Below, piece by piece: positions 34,806 through 47,800 of a stretch of 64,000 nt of DNA. The stretch is from Aralia elata (Eukaryota > Streptophyta > Magnoliopsida > Apiales > Araliaceae): NCBI GenBank assembly GCA_034770075.1, contig CM068378.1, forward strand, positions 42,188,508-42,252,507, written 5' to 3'. Each line of letters starts with the position of its first letter. The first letter of the stretch is position 1. A program made the position numbers and the translations under genes. The notes beneath the pieces were generated by a model. That model saw only the letters and a program-made list of their open reading frames with translations, made no database searches and was not told the DNA's origin.

Positions 34806-37780
34806 TTAAACAAATAATTGAGAAAAATTTTGCATCATTTGCTCTTCGAGTTCCCACGTTGCTTCTTCAGCACTGTGGTTTCTCCAGATTACCTTAACAG
34901 AAGGTATCACTTTATTTCTAAGTACTTGTTCTTTCCTGTCTATTATCTCTGTACAAGAACCTCTTCATAGGATAAATCTTGTTCAAATTGTATCGGTTCA
35001 TGTTCTATTACATGCTTATAATCTGGCTTGTACGGTCGTAGCACCGATATGTGGAAAACGTTGTGAATGTGGCCTAACTCAGGAGGTAGAGCTACCGCAT
35101 AAGCTACCTCACCCACCCGTTTAAGCACCTCGAAGGGTCCAATAAATCGCGGAATGAGTTTACCCTTTTTACCAAATCTGATTTTTCCCTTCCAAGGAGA
35201 TACTTTGAGGAACACAAAGCTCCCGACTTCAAATTCGCGATTTTGTCGATGTTGGTCAGCATACTTCTTTTGTCTGTCTTGAGCGGCTATCAGTCTGGCT
35301 CTTATTACCTTGACAATTTCAGCAGTTTGTTGTACCAGCTCGGGTCCCAATAGTCGTCGTTCACCAACCTCATCCCAGCATAACGGAGTTATGCATTTTC
35401 TTCCGTACAATGCTTCTTAAGGCGGCATGCCGATACTAGCGTGATGACTATTGTTGTAAGCAAACTCGACCAGAGGTAAATGATCCTCCCAGTTGCCTTT
35501 AAAATCCATAACACACGCCCGAAGCATATCCTCCAACGTTTGAATTGTTCTTTCGCTCTGGCCATCGGTTTGAGGATGGTAGGCTATACTCATTCTCAAC
35601 TGCATTCCCAAACAAGCTTGCAGACTCCTCCAAAACTTTGAGGTGAAACGTGGATCTCTGTCTGACACTATTGACACTGGAACACCGTGCCTTGAGATAA
35701 TCTCCTTTACGTATAATTTCGCCAGCTGATCCAAAGTGAATCTGATTTTGATAGGCAAGAAATGTGCTGATTTCGTCAATCTGTCAACTATGACCCATAT
35801 TGCGTCATACCCCTTCTGAGTAGTTGGAAGCCCTACCACAAAATCTATTATGATATGCTCCCACTTCCATTCTGGTATCTCCAAGGGCTGTAGCAAACCA
35901 CTTGGTCGTTGATGCTCCGCTTTAACTCTCTGACAAGTGAGACACTTCGCAACACACTCAGCAACCTCTCTTTTCATGTTTGGCCACCAAAAATGTTGTC
36001 GAAGATCCTGGTACATTTTTGTGCTACCCGGGTGAATCGAAAATCTTGAACTGTGAGCTTCGTTCAAAATCTCTTCTCTGATCTCTGGCACTGACAGAAC
36101 CCAGATTCTGCCCTCAAATCTCAGCATTCTTTCGTTGTCGATTTTGTATTTAAGCTCTTCTCCCTTAAGCACTATTTGTCGTATTTTATCACATTCCTCA
36201 TCGTGAAGTTGCGCTTCCTTCACCTTTTCTACCAAAGTTGGTTGGGTTTCCATCTGAAACAATTTTTCATTAGACTCTGGCAGACACTTCACCTCTAGCT
36301 CCAATTTAACCATTTCTGCTACGAGCTTCTCCTGATCAGTTAACAAAAGTAGTTTCTCCTGACCCTTTCTACTCAAAGCGTCAGCAACCACGTTAGCCTT
36401 CCCTAGATGGTATAGAATTTCACAGTCACAGTCTTTGATCAATTCTATCCATCTCCTCTGCCGCATATTCAAATCTTTCTGTGTAAAAATATACTTCAGA
36501 CTTTTATGGTCTGTATATATTTCACACTTCTCCCCATAGAGATAGTGCCTCCAGATTTTCAGAGCAAACACTACAACTGCTAATTCCAAATCATGGGTCG
36601 GATACCCTTTTTCATAGTCTTTTAGTTGGCGCGATGCATATGCAATAACCTTACCATTCTGCATCAACACACAACCAAGTCCTTTATGCGATGCGTCGCT
36701 ATACACCACAAAATTTCCTGTATCATCTGGCAAAGACAACACAGGCGCCGAACTTAGTCTCTTCTTTAGTTCTTGGAAACTCTCTTCGCACTTCTCCGTC
36801 CAAACAAACTTCACGGATTTTCTTGTTAAATTCGTACACGGAGTGGCGATCCTGGAGAAATCTTGAATAAAACGTCTGTAGTATCCTGCCAAACCTAGGA
36901 AACTCCTCACTTCTGATGGTGTCTTCGGCTGATCCTAGTTCATCACAGCTTCCACTTTCGCTGGATCCACTGAAATCCCGTCTTTATCAATTACATGTCC
37001 AAGAAATTGAACACGCTCCAACCAAAATTCGCACTTCGAAAATTTTGCATACAATTTCTCCTTCCTTAACGCGTCCAATGTCACCCTCAAATATTCCACA
37101 TGTTCTTCCTGAGTCTTGGAGTAGACCAGAATGTCGTCTATGAATACCACCAAAAATTTATCCAGAAATGGTTTGAACACCCTATTCATTAAGTCCATAA
37201 ACGCTGCAGGCGCGTTTGTTAAACCAAATGACATAACCAAAAACTCATAGTGACCATATCTAGTTCGAAATGCCGTCTTTGGTATGTCTTCCTTCCTCAC
37301 CTTTAGTTGATGGTATCCACTTCGTAAATCTATCTTTGAAAAATATCTTGCTCCCTTCAGTTGGTCAAACAGGTCATCGATCATTGGCAACAGATACTTG
37401 TTTTTGATTGTGACCTTGTTCAACTCTCTATAATCAATGCAAAGACGCATTGACCCATCCTTCTTCTTAACAAACAATATCGGCGCTCCCCACGGCGAAA
37501 CGTTCGGTTGAATATACTTCTTATCTAGCAGCTCTTGCAGCTGCACCATCAACTCCTTTAATTCTACTGGAGCCATTCGATACGGGGCTTTCGAGATAGG
37601 GGCCGTTTCCGGTGCTAAATCAATCACAAACTCGATTTCCCTATCTGGCGGTAATCCTGGCAAATCATCAGGAAACACGTCCGTAAAATCCCTAACTACT
37701 GGTATCTCCTCCAGTTTTGCACCCACCTTTCGAGTATCAACTATGTAGGCTAGATATCCTACGCATCCTTGTCTCAACAT
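34806..37780 (-). pseudogene. Element B RT, RNase H, integrase and chromodomain (broken)
   Basis: Read leftward from 37780. RT has VFIDDILVYSKT; RNase H has YSDASHKGLGCVLMQ and the EIYTDHKSLKYI region; integrase has an HHCC zinc region (CLTCQRVKAEHQRPSG) and the DDE residues in IIDFVVGL, VSDRDPRF and DGQSERTIQTLEDML. A C-terminal WRNH...EEATWELEE block is chromodomain-like and ends at a TAA at 34806-34808. Lesions: TAG at 36934-36932 in place of Trp, TAA at 35416-35414 in place of Tyr, and a two-base insertion near 34946 that knocks the chromodomain out of frame. The chromodomain would guide integration into marked chromatin (known of the clade). Confidence 0.93.
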
Positions 37781-39327
37781 CTTTCTGGCCTGCTGTTGGT
37801 CGATTTAGCCTGCATCATCGTCAGACAACTCTTTTGTCTACGCGACTTGTTGCCATAAAATACAACCTTCAACGGAGTCTTAAGGTTCACACACTTCTTT
37901 TGACAGTCAATAACTGCCCCATAGTTGAACAACCAATCCATACCCGAAATAACGTCAAACTCCCCAAGATGAATTGGAATTAAGTTGACCGTCATCACAT
38001 GACCCTTGATATCTACCTGACAGTTCTTGTGGACAAACTTAACAGGAATCACTTCCCTATTAGCAATTTCTATATTCATGGGATAATCTAACTCTTCCTG
38101 AGGTAACCCTAATTTTCTAGCAAAATCATCGGATATAAATGAGCAAGTAGCACCCGAGTCAAACAATACATAAGCATTAACATTATTGACTGGAATGATA
38201 CCTGACACTACATCCTTTGACTGCACAACATCCTGCACTGTCATATTGAATGTTCGAGCGGTAGGTCGATTGGGCTGTGTCGGTCCTGTGATACTCAGAT
38301 TGCCACCACCGCTATTCCCCTTACCTGCATTAGCTCCACCTGTTGTAGTTGCTTTCTTAGGGAAGTCTGGGGCAAAGTGGTCGTTTGACCCGCAAATAAA
38401 ACATGCTCCCTTCTTCGGATTAGGACAACTTGGTGCGATATGACCCTCATGTCCGCAGTTGAAGCACACCCTCTTACCTTTTAAGCACACACCCATATAG
38501 CTCTTTCCGCAGTTGTTGCACACCTCTATCTTCTTCTTCTGATTACCCTGCTGACTTCCCGCAGAGTTACTATCACTCCACTTTCTCTTTTGATTACTGC
38601 CCCCATGGCTACCACTTGCTTTGTTTTCATTATCATTCTTCTTTTTCTTCTGCTCCTGATTGTACTTGGACAGAGCATCACTGCCTCCTTCAGCGATAAT
38701 TGCCTTTTCTAACACCGCTGCAAATGAGTTCAGTTGAAACAACGAAACTCGACTATATAACCAGGGCTTCAATCCCTGCTCAAATCTTCTAGCCTTTCGC
38801 TCATCCGTGTTGACCTGATATGGCGCAAACCTCGCCAGCTCATTGAATTTTGCAGCATATTCAGGTACCGTCATGGTACCTTGCTTCAATTCCAGAAACT
38901 GCACCTCCATTTGATTTTGCGCGCTTGCCGGAAAGTAGGTCTCGAAAAACATCTCCTTAAATCGCTCCCACGGAATAATCCCTTGGCCACCTCGAGTCTT
39001 ATTTGCTTGCCACCAGTAACTTGCTTCTGATTTGAGCATGAACGTTGCAAATGCCGTCTTTTGGTCCTCATTGACCCTAGCGACATCAAACACCTTCTCC
39101 ATCTCCATGACCCAAGTTTGGGCTTCAATTGGATTCATAGAGCCGTGATATTCCGGAGGTCTGACAGCCTTGAAGTCTTTAAAAGTCGTAGCCTGAGCTT
39201 GGGGTTGATTCGCAAAGGCTCCCGTTAACAAATTTACCAACTGCTGCATTGGATTAGCGTTGACTTCTTCGTTGTTATTGGTGGATCCCTCAGGAGTTTG
39301 TTGATGGGTTTGTCTTCTTGGCGGCAT
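37774..39327 (-). pseudogene. Element B gag-protease
   Basis: The start is taken at the MPPRRQ ATG (39327), matching MPPRGR of element C; an open frame continues 13 codons upstream but is not conserved. The retrotransposon gag domain (IEAQTWVMEMEKVF, YFPASAQNQMEVQFLELKQG) is followed by three knuckles: CNNCGKSYMGVC (His to Tyr), CFNCGHEGHIAPSC (intact) and CFICGSNDHFAPDF (last Cys to Phe). The protease has FDSGATCSF. The frame ends at 37774, seven bases into the next pol frame. In C the same region is one open frame, so a one-base shift near 37780-37800 is most likely damage. Confidence 0.92.
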
Positions 39328-39614
39328 CTTACTGTTAAGAATTCGCGCTATTAGATTATTATTCAATTACTTAAACATTTAAGTCTTAACTTAAACATTT
39401 ATAAACACACTTAACACATAGCACATCTGTTAAACTTTCGCATTTTTATTCATTTACTGCTTCAAAACATAATAAAAATAGCATCGTAGTTATTTACATC
39501 ATCTATCCTGACATCATAAGGTTCCAGGATTACATCATTATTCTATCCCATTATAAAACTGGGATTTACAACTTATTAACTCATAAATTTCATAATAACA
39601 AATCTAATCATAAT

Positions 39615-40424
39615 CTACGATGATAACCCACGACGCACAGCTTCCTGGCATTCCTGCTCCATAATACGAGTCACCATCCTTCGACCCATTTCATCTGGAT
39701 GACGATGAACTCGATCCTGAGCTCTATCCATTGTGGTGTGAAAAATATACTCCATCTCGTCAATCTTGGCCTTCTTTGACCGCACCTCACATTCAACACT
39801 ATCTGCGCGGTTAGCCTCCCTCAACCAAGCAGTTTCAGCTCTCGCCCGCTCAGCTGACTCCTTTTTCAACTCATCTCGTACAATTTCATTCCTGGCTATC
39901 AACTGTCCTCGTCGATACTCAGACCGTGTTAGCCTCTGCTCAGCCTCTGCAAGACGTGATGAAAGGTCTTGGATCTCATCATCCTTCTGCTCTAAAGTGG
40001 CTTGACGTTCCGCAACCTGTTCCTCTAACTCCTCCTTTTCACTCTCTACATGAACCAGCTTCCACTCCACGTCTCCAAGACGTATATCTAGCTCCTCTAT
40101 CTCACTGTTCTTCTGCTCCAAGACAGTCTGTCGCTCGGCCAACTGCCTCTCTAACTCCTCCACTCTATCTTGCAACTCAATGTTGCGATCATACACCTGC
40201 TCATACATCTGAACACCTAAGGAGGTTAGTGATCTCTCCTCAAGGTCCTCCTCCTCCTCCTCAACCTCCTCCGGATCCTCCTCAGGATCAGTCTCAGGCT
40301 CATACTCGGGACCTGTAACTGTGACCAATGGGGATGGCTCCCTCTGCACTAACTGCTCATGAACTACGTGAATATCTCAGGGCTCCTCCTCCCTAGCCTG
40401 GCTGGGCTCTCCTCTATCAGTCAT
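39615..40424 (-). pseudogene. Element B extra coiled-coil ORF upstream of gag
   Basis: 269 codons from the ATG at 40424 (MTDRGEPSQAREEEP), interrupted only by TGA at codon 16 (40379-40377). It has an acidic N-terminal third (PETDPEEDPEEVEEEEE), then a long heptad-rich coiled coil (RVEELERQLAERQTVLEQK and a near repeat of it), then an Arg-rich tail. It lies between the primer site and gag on the sense strand, like 56963-57793 in C. The N-terminus (M-DR....EEE..DI.VV.EQLV) and a later block (QLIARNE, TAWLREANRADSVE) match C. The ATG is preceded by TTTGTTGTCAG|G, an acceptor-like sequence. I do not recognise a named family; function unknown. Confidence 0.85.
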
Positions 40425-40645
40425 CCTGACAACAAAATTTTAAGTTTTAATTACTAATCGATAATACTCGCGAGCACATAAGTTTGTTATCAAATAAGCA
40501 CATAGCACATAATCATTTTATTATCTTTTATGAATTTCCATAATCCATTCCCTAGAACTCGATAAGAGTTTATCACCTCTATATTCTCTATCTTCTAAAA
40601 GGCTACTACCCTAAGGTTTTCCCACCTAAAGGTTCATAACCTACA

Positions 40646-40657
40646 GCTCTGATACCA
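40646..40657 (-). other. Element B primer binding site
   Basis: Minus strand TGGTATCAGAGC, three bases after the 5' LTR end (GTGTCACA). A CCTTTAGG/CCTTAGG block follows (40611-40634), as in A and A-prime. From here to 40425 the leader is non-coding. Confidence 0.9.
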
Positions 40658-40660
40658 ACC

Positions 40661-42204
40661 TGTGACACCCCCAAATCCGGGTACTTAATTTCCACTGATT
40701 TGGTGTTCACTATCTCAAACATTCACATCTAACTACCCATAATTAAGAACAATTAAATAAACTTAAGTAAACATCTTCCCAAAATGGGTTACATCACCAA
40801 ACTGTTAAACAATCAAATCCCAGGTTATCTTAACCTTAATACATCAATGTGGAATAGAACATAATTTAAACAAGTCTTGTTACATAAAACATCAAATAGA
40901 CAACAAGTCTTAAGCTACTTCTGCAATTTGCCCTTTCCTTTACTCATGGACGGCTCGTCCTGCTTTTCTGGCTTAGCTGCAATGATTAGTGCAAGAGTGA
41001 GCAAATAATTGCTCACAAGAACGATAACAATAATATTTAAATGAAATGGATTTCAATTGAGGAATAATAGTTTTCTGAATCTCAGTCAATAAATGATCAA
41101 AGTCTAAAAGCTCGTTAGAATGCTCGATTCAAGGAAAAATAGATTTCAAGATTTAGAAATTATATCTGAGGGTCACAAGACCTCGAACTATGTCCTAGGT
41201 TAACAAGTATTTCTACTATAACCTTTAACAGTCATATAGACTATGGACCTTCATCTCGTACTCAGGGGGATCAACCCTTTGTACAATGTATTGTGCACAA
41301 ACATTTTAACGCTGTCGCGTAAGTAATCCCCTATATTAGGGTTGTTCATCTCAGTTTATCGTCTGAATCCGTACCAAAAGGAACTTGACTTGGAACAAGT
41401 ATAGAAAATATTCTAAGTCTTTAAATCGCTTATCAACTAAGGACTAGCTGAATCAATAAGGGTTTGCTAGTCTTTAATACATTCGATTCAACAATAAAGT
41501 TTGTTCAATAGAAACTATACGCGAAATTTGAATAACTAACTATGATTGGAATAAAGCTTAAGTATTAACATGATAGTAACCTTGCTTGAATATCAATAAG
41601 CTAAGGTCAATAAGCTTGCTCAATATAAATAAACTTGCTTTGAATAAATTAACAAGTTAAAAGGGAAGAACAACTTGCCTCAAGCGTAGATTACAAATTA
41701 AATATCTCACGATCCTTAAACAACCTATACATTTAATTATAAAATGATAACATAATTAGTCACAAGATTAAAAGCGTATTAAGCTTGCTCTTTATCTCAT
41801 TTTATTATAATATCTCATTTAGCATACCACAAACAACAAATACTACTTTAACAACCATCTTGGCAATTCAGTAGTCATTTAATTAAGTTTTAAACTTGTT
41901 TATAGCATCATAGCAGTATCAGAAAGAAAATAAAAATTTAAAATTCTGGTTACTGTTCCCTCGCCGGGGCGAGAATTTTCTTAACAAAAAGGCTCGTCGG
42001 GGCGAGACTTCGCCGGGGCGAGACTTCGCCAGGGCGAAGATTTCCTTTATAATTTTCTCACCGGGGCGAGGATTTACAGCTCATTTCTCTCGCCGGGGCG
42101 AGAGACTCGGCAGTCGTCTCCTACAGTCGTGAACCAGTGAAAACTTAGGTCAAATTTGGCCAAATTTTCCGAATTCTACCATCCAATACACAAATTAAAT
42201 ATAC
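40661..42204 (-). repeat. Element B 5' LTR, truncated
   Basis: It matches the first 1.55 kb of 32012-34757 and stops at AAATATAC (42204), where A LTR sequence resumes. About 1.2 kb carrying the LTR start and promoter side are missing. It includes the hairpin array (41960-42104); the few differences from the other array are C-to-T or G-to-A changes. Confidence 0.92.
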
Positions 42205-44126
42205 TCATTTAGTTCACATAACAAATAGGAACTGAAAGACTTGCCTTGCGAGTTGATTACAACTACCGCTACCTGCGCTTCTCGAATCCTACATAGCGTA
42301 TGACCACGCATACCAAACATCAGTTATACATTCAAGATATATAATTAGTCATACCATTAAGGTAACTACAATCTACATTCTTTCTAAGCTTGTCTTATCC
42401 GTTCTCATTTGAAACTTGTAAATCTTGCTGCGTTTGGCATATCAAACCTGGTCATAGATACATTCTATACTTAGTCTCACATAAGTCATGTAATTACATT
42501 TACATTCTAGCTTGCTTTTATTTTTGAAAACTCTTTGTTTTTATTATTTAGAAATTTCTTATTCACTCTTCGCTTGACATAGTCATTTTGTACTTGGACA
42601 TGCTAGATACCATACTTGACATGTATTCTTGCTTATAGAACTTAAACAAACATGCCCCAAAGCTTGGTTTAACAAACAAAGCTTCTTAGCAACTCTGCAG
42701 CACGGCGCGGCCGCGCTGCATTTTGGCCTAGGAGTGGCGCGGCCGCGCTACTCCCTTTTCAGCCCAGAACTGAGTTATTTCAACTCTATTCAACCCATTG
42801 CTATGCTAGAGTCTTCAAACAACTATCATAGCACACAAACACATGCCTTGAACATCTCTAAACTAGTGTAGATCCTCATTGACAATTACTTTCGAAATCC
42901 TTTTTATCTTTATTTTGAAAATTCGTATGAAATCATGCTCAGGCAATTCCTTTCTTGCATAGCTCATTAGGTCATAACTTTAGATTCACTTTTATGCTTA
43001 AATGATCCTAGTACACCTGCCCACAATTTTAGATGAGAAAGAAATCATAATTTCACTTATGAGGACCAGCGCGGCCGCGCTGGTTTTGACCTGTGAAGTG
43101 GCGCGGCCGCGCCACTTCGAATTCAGCCCAGTATCAACTCTGTTCATGCTAAATCCATCCAATTCAAACCCAATTTATTCAACATGATTCCTAAATGCAT
43201 TCTTATGAATTTAAACCATCAGAAACAAAGTTTCTAATCCAATTCACATATTCTTAATCAAACCAAAGTATTGAATTCATAAATTCTAAGTTATTATAAA
43301 CCAACATCTTCAATTCTTCCTTTTCAAAACATAAACACGAATTTGGTTGATTCAATATCAATTATAGATGATATCTAACATGTATAAACATCCAAAAACA
43401 CATAAACCCAATTTCTCAAAAATTTGACCCTAAAAATTTAAATACAGAAAACTTAGATAACAAAACTAAAACTAGAAATCTAGGGTTTTACCTTTAATTA
43501 ATTAGATGATAAGGAGAGCTTGACTAGTCACCTTCTTCCTCTTGATTTCTTCCTTGATTTTGTCTCTCAATTTCATTGAGAGTTTCTTCTCTCTGTTTCT
43601 CTCTTCCTCCCCTCTTCTCAACTTAATGGAAGTCACGTAAATTCTAATGTGGCTTTCAGTTATGAAAACCAAAGGCCTCAACTATTATAAAATATAAAGA
43701 GTCTAGGCCACGTTTGGCAAAACCAATTTAAAACTCCATTCTAATTTATTTTCATAATATACCTCTTACTATATGATACATTGTCACACTTTAATTTAAT
43801 TAAACGTATTTCCTTTATTTGGCCAACACCATATTTTCATAGCCAATTACTCACCCCCTAATTTAATTATTTAATTAAATTAGAATATTATCATTCCATT
43901 AGCGTAATAAAAATACGCACCGATTATAAAATTGTTTATCATCAATTACTTAATATCATCATACTTAAATAAATTATTCTCATAATAATTTCCATCAAAA
44001 TATTTATTTTATTTAATAAATATCCCAACTAAAATATTTATTTTATTTAATAAATATTTTAACTATTTACGAAATTCACAATCGTATTACATTTACATGT
44101 AACACATTCCTTTCTCATTCTATTAA

Positions 44127-44176
<50 letters not shown>

Positions 44177-44874
44177 TCATTAAAGTGAATTACTCTCATT
44201 ATTAATGAAATTTAATTCATAAAAATATCATTGCCAACAAAACATAATAATCAAATTATATTATTTCAAAATATAATTTTCAACCTAATTAAATTAACAA
44301 CAATATTTAGTAAATTTTCTTTTTCGTAACAGTTTCATTTACTTACTTCAATAGTTTAATTAACTATTGAACTTTGTTTCCATTTCTCAATATATATAAA
44401 TATATGTTTCTAAAGTATGTTCACACCAAATCACATAACCAAAATACACCGCACATCAATATAAACTCAACCCGACACATAACAAGAATTTTTATTTATT
44501 AAATTCTCATTTTAATAGTTTCTGAAAATCCGGGTTGTCACATCCTTCCCTTCTTATAAGGATTTCGTCCTCGAAATCAACAAAACCTCCTTTACTCAGT
44601 TTTCACTAAATCTCCTTCACAATTATCGTTGAATAACTTAACGCATTACTTAATATAAGCTTTATAATTTCTACACCACCCATTCTCTCAATAAATTCTT
44701 GTAGGTTCTATTTCATAATCTCGGTTTTATTACAAAATAACCGTAATCGCATTTAACACATACAATAACACATTCTTACATAAATAGTTATCCTTATTTA
44801 AGAATAATCATACAATATTATCACATAAATCATTTAAGGCTATATTTCTAGCCATACAAATATTCGGGGTGTCA
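42205..44874 (-). repeat. Element A 5' LTR, distal part
   Basis: It matches 16928-19745. It lacks the foldback insertion of the other LTR (TA run intact at 44130-44174). It has a private tandem duplication of about 34 bp near 44001-44066. It carries the GC palindromes (42697-43118), a donor-like site (43491) and the internal polypurine block (44543-44561). It ends at TGTCA (44874) against Copia-3. Confidence 0.92.
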
Positions 44875-47800
44875 TAATTATTACTAGAGGAATTCCTATT
44901 GATATGCGAGTAAAACTCCATTAGATATTCCTTAGCGAGCCACGTTCAGTGAACTTATTCTCTAATAAGCACCTACATACTTGCTTTAGTGTCTCCACAC
45001 AAATAATTATGAGATCAATCATCCTCTTCATAAGAACAAGCAACGTATGTACTAATCTATCCGGATTCACTAATCCCTTTTTTAGTAATCCAACGATTAA
45101 GAACGATTTTAGTTTTAAACTATCTAAGAATTTAGATCTCATTAGAATAATCATCATCATGATTCTAAAAGCATTGCTCAAAACTATGGGTTTATCACAT
45201 TTAATATAACAGCACTATGTAGATAAAGTAAAATGCCTTTAATACTTTTATTAATAAATGAATAAGATTACAAAGTATATGTTGCATCATATCAAATATG
45301 ATTGGCTTGTGTGTATACTACTTTCAATCTCCCACTTGCACTAAAGCCAATCGCCATAGTATCTAATACCCATCTTCTCTAAGTGAATCAAACTATTGTT
45401 GTGTTTAAGCTTTAGTAAATGGATCTGCAATGTTGTCTTGAGAGTCCACACGCTCCAGGGTGACATCTCCTCTTTCAATGATCTCTCTAATCAAATGAAA
45501 CCGCCGCAACACGTGTTTAGATTTCTGATGAGACTTGGGTTCCTTTGCCTGCGCAACAGCTCCGGTGTTGTCACATAATAAAGGTACAGCTCCTCTAATG
45601 CTAGGAACCACTCCAAGTTCAGTTATGAACTTCATCCAAACAGCTTCCTTTGCAGCCTCACTTGCAGCTATGTACTCTGCCTCTATCACTGAATTAACAA
45701 CTATTTGCTGCTTGGAACTTTTCCAACTCACTGCACCACCGTTTAAGGTAAATACATACCCTGAAACAAATTTACTGTCATCTTGGTCCATTTGAAAACT
45801 TGAGTCTGTACAGCCCTCTAGTTTCAATTCAGACCCACCGTAGACAAGAAATACATCCTTAGTTCTTCTTAAGTACTTTAGGATGTTTTTCACTACCTTC
45901 CAGTGCTCTTCTCCTGGATTCGACTGATATCTGCTTGTTACACTAAGTGTATGAGTAACATCTGGTCTAGTACATATCATACTGTACATGATAGATCCTA
46001 TTGCTGAAACATAAGGAATCTTACTCATACGGTCTCTCTCTTCAGGTGTCTTTGGGGCATGTTTCTTGGAGAGATGTATTCCATAGCTCATCGGCATGAG
46101 ACCTCTCTTGGAATCTTTCATGCTAAACTTCTTTAACATCGAGTTAATGTACTTTCCTTGGGTCAAGCCAAGCATCCTTTTAGATCTATCTCTATAGATC
46201 TTTATCCCCAAAATATAGGATGCCTCACCCAAGTCCTTAATGGAGAAGTGTTTAGATAACCAAATTTTGGTCAACTATAACATAGGAACATCATTCCCTA
46301 TCAGTAATATATCGTCTACATATAATACTAGGAATAAAACAACACTCCCACTAACCTTCTTGTACACACATGGCTCATCCTCATTTTTGATAAAATCAAA
46401 CTTTTTGATTATTTCATCAAAATAGATGTTCCACCTTCGAGAAGCTTGCTTCAATCCATAAATGGATCGTTGTAGCTTACAGACTTGGTTGTTCCAACCG
46501 TTGAAACAAAACCCTCTGGCTGTATCATATATACATTTTCCTCAAGCTCTCCATTGAGGAAGGCCGTTTTCACGTCCATTTGCCAGATTTCGTAGTCATA
46601 ATAAGCTGCAATTGCAAGCAAAATCCGAATGGACTTGAGCATAACTACTAGTGAGAAGGTTTCATCATAGTCAACTCCTTGTCTTTGTTTGAAACCTTTT
46701 GCAACCAGTCGGGCCTTATAGGTCTCTACCTTGCCATCCGCTCCAGTCTTTCTCTTAAAGACCCATTTACACCCAATAGGCTTAATGCCCTCAGGTGGTG
46801 AGACCAAAATCCATACTTGGTTTTCATACATGGAGTCTATCTCGGATTTCATGGCTTCTAGCCATTTCTCTGAGTCTTTTCTACTCATAGCCTCTTCGTA
46901 AGTCAATGGATCATCATCATCTATGATGTGTACCACATCATCATCCTCTATGATGAATCCATACCTATCAGGTATCTTCGGTACTCTTCCAGATTTACGA
47001 ATAGGTTGTGGTACAGTAGGTTCTTCTACTTGGTCAGGTACCTGACTTTGATCCGTAGTATTTTGTGGTTCTTGAACTTCTTCAAGATATATCTTACTCC
47101 CGCTGACCCCTTCAAGGATAAACTCCTTTTCCAAGAAGGCAGCGTGTTTCACAACAAACACCTTTTGATCAGTAGGATGATAGAAATAATATCCTAAACT
47201 TTCTTTAGGATATCCCGCAAATCTATATTTGACGAATCTAGTCTTCAGCTTATCATGCTCAAACCTTTTGACATAAGCTGGACAACCCCAAGTCTTAACA
47301 TGCTTAAGACTAAGTTTCCTCCTTGTCCATAATTCATATGGGGTCTTTGGGACGAATTTGGTAGGTACCTTGTTAAGTAGGTATGCAACCGTTTCTAGGG
47401 CATAAACCCAGAAGGATATTGGAAGGTCGGTATAACTCATCATGGAACGAACCATGTCCAATAATGTTCGATTTCTCCTTTCAGATACACCATTTAACTG
47501 TGGCGTCCCTGGTGGAGTTAATTGTGAGATTATACCATTTTGTTTGAGACAACTTAGAAACTCATTGGTCAAGTATTCCCCTCCTCGATCCGATCAAAGA
47601 ATTTTAATACTTTTACCAGTTTTTTTCTCTACTTCACTTCTAAATTCTTTGAACTTTTCAAACGATTCAGACTTGTATTTCATTAAATACACATATCCAA
47701 ATCTAGAATGATCATCAGTGAAAGTATAAAATAAGAATACCCTCCTCGTGCATTCGTTGTCACAGGTCCACGTACGTCTGTGTGTACCAATGCTAACAAT

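Larger units (their letters stand above)
32012..42204 (-). mobile_element. Element B: Tekay/Del-like chromovirus (Ty3/gypsy)
   Basis: On the minus strand: truncated 5' LTR (42204-40661), primer site 40657-40646, extra coiled-coil ORF, gag-protease, RT-RNase H, integrase with chromodomain, doubled polypurine tract, 3' LTR (34757-32012). RT before integrase marks Ty3/gypsy. The C-terminal WRNHSAEEATWELEE-type block and long LTRs suggest the Tekay/Del clade (established features of that clade; the assignment is mine). It is inserted in A's 5' LTR, but a 94-bp repeat and a truncated LTR replace the usual 5-bp duplication. At least five lesions break the genes. Confidence 0.93.
16187..44874 (-). 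mobile_element. Element A: gypsy-like LTR element without surviving coding region
   Basis: The minus-strand 5' LTR (44874 to 31177, split by B) is followed by a Met-type primer site at 31163-31174. The matching 3' LTR is at 19745-16187. The two LTRs are about 99% alike by eye in the stretches I compared. What remains inside, apart from Copia-2, is about 1.2 kb of leader and about 1.1 kb next to the 3' LTR; neither encodes gag or pol. It is either a non-autonomous large derivative or an element that lost its centre when Copia-2's left flank was deleted. The primer site and terminal sequences are gypsy-like. Confidence 0.75.

Noticed and set aside
37774..37800. Overlap of gag-protease and RT frames in element B as programmed frameshifting
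   Set aside because: The same region is a single open frame in C, and I see no slippery heptamer with a downstream structure.
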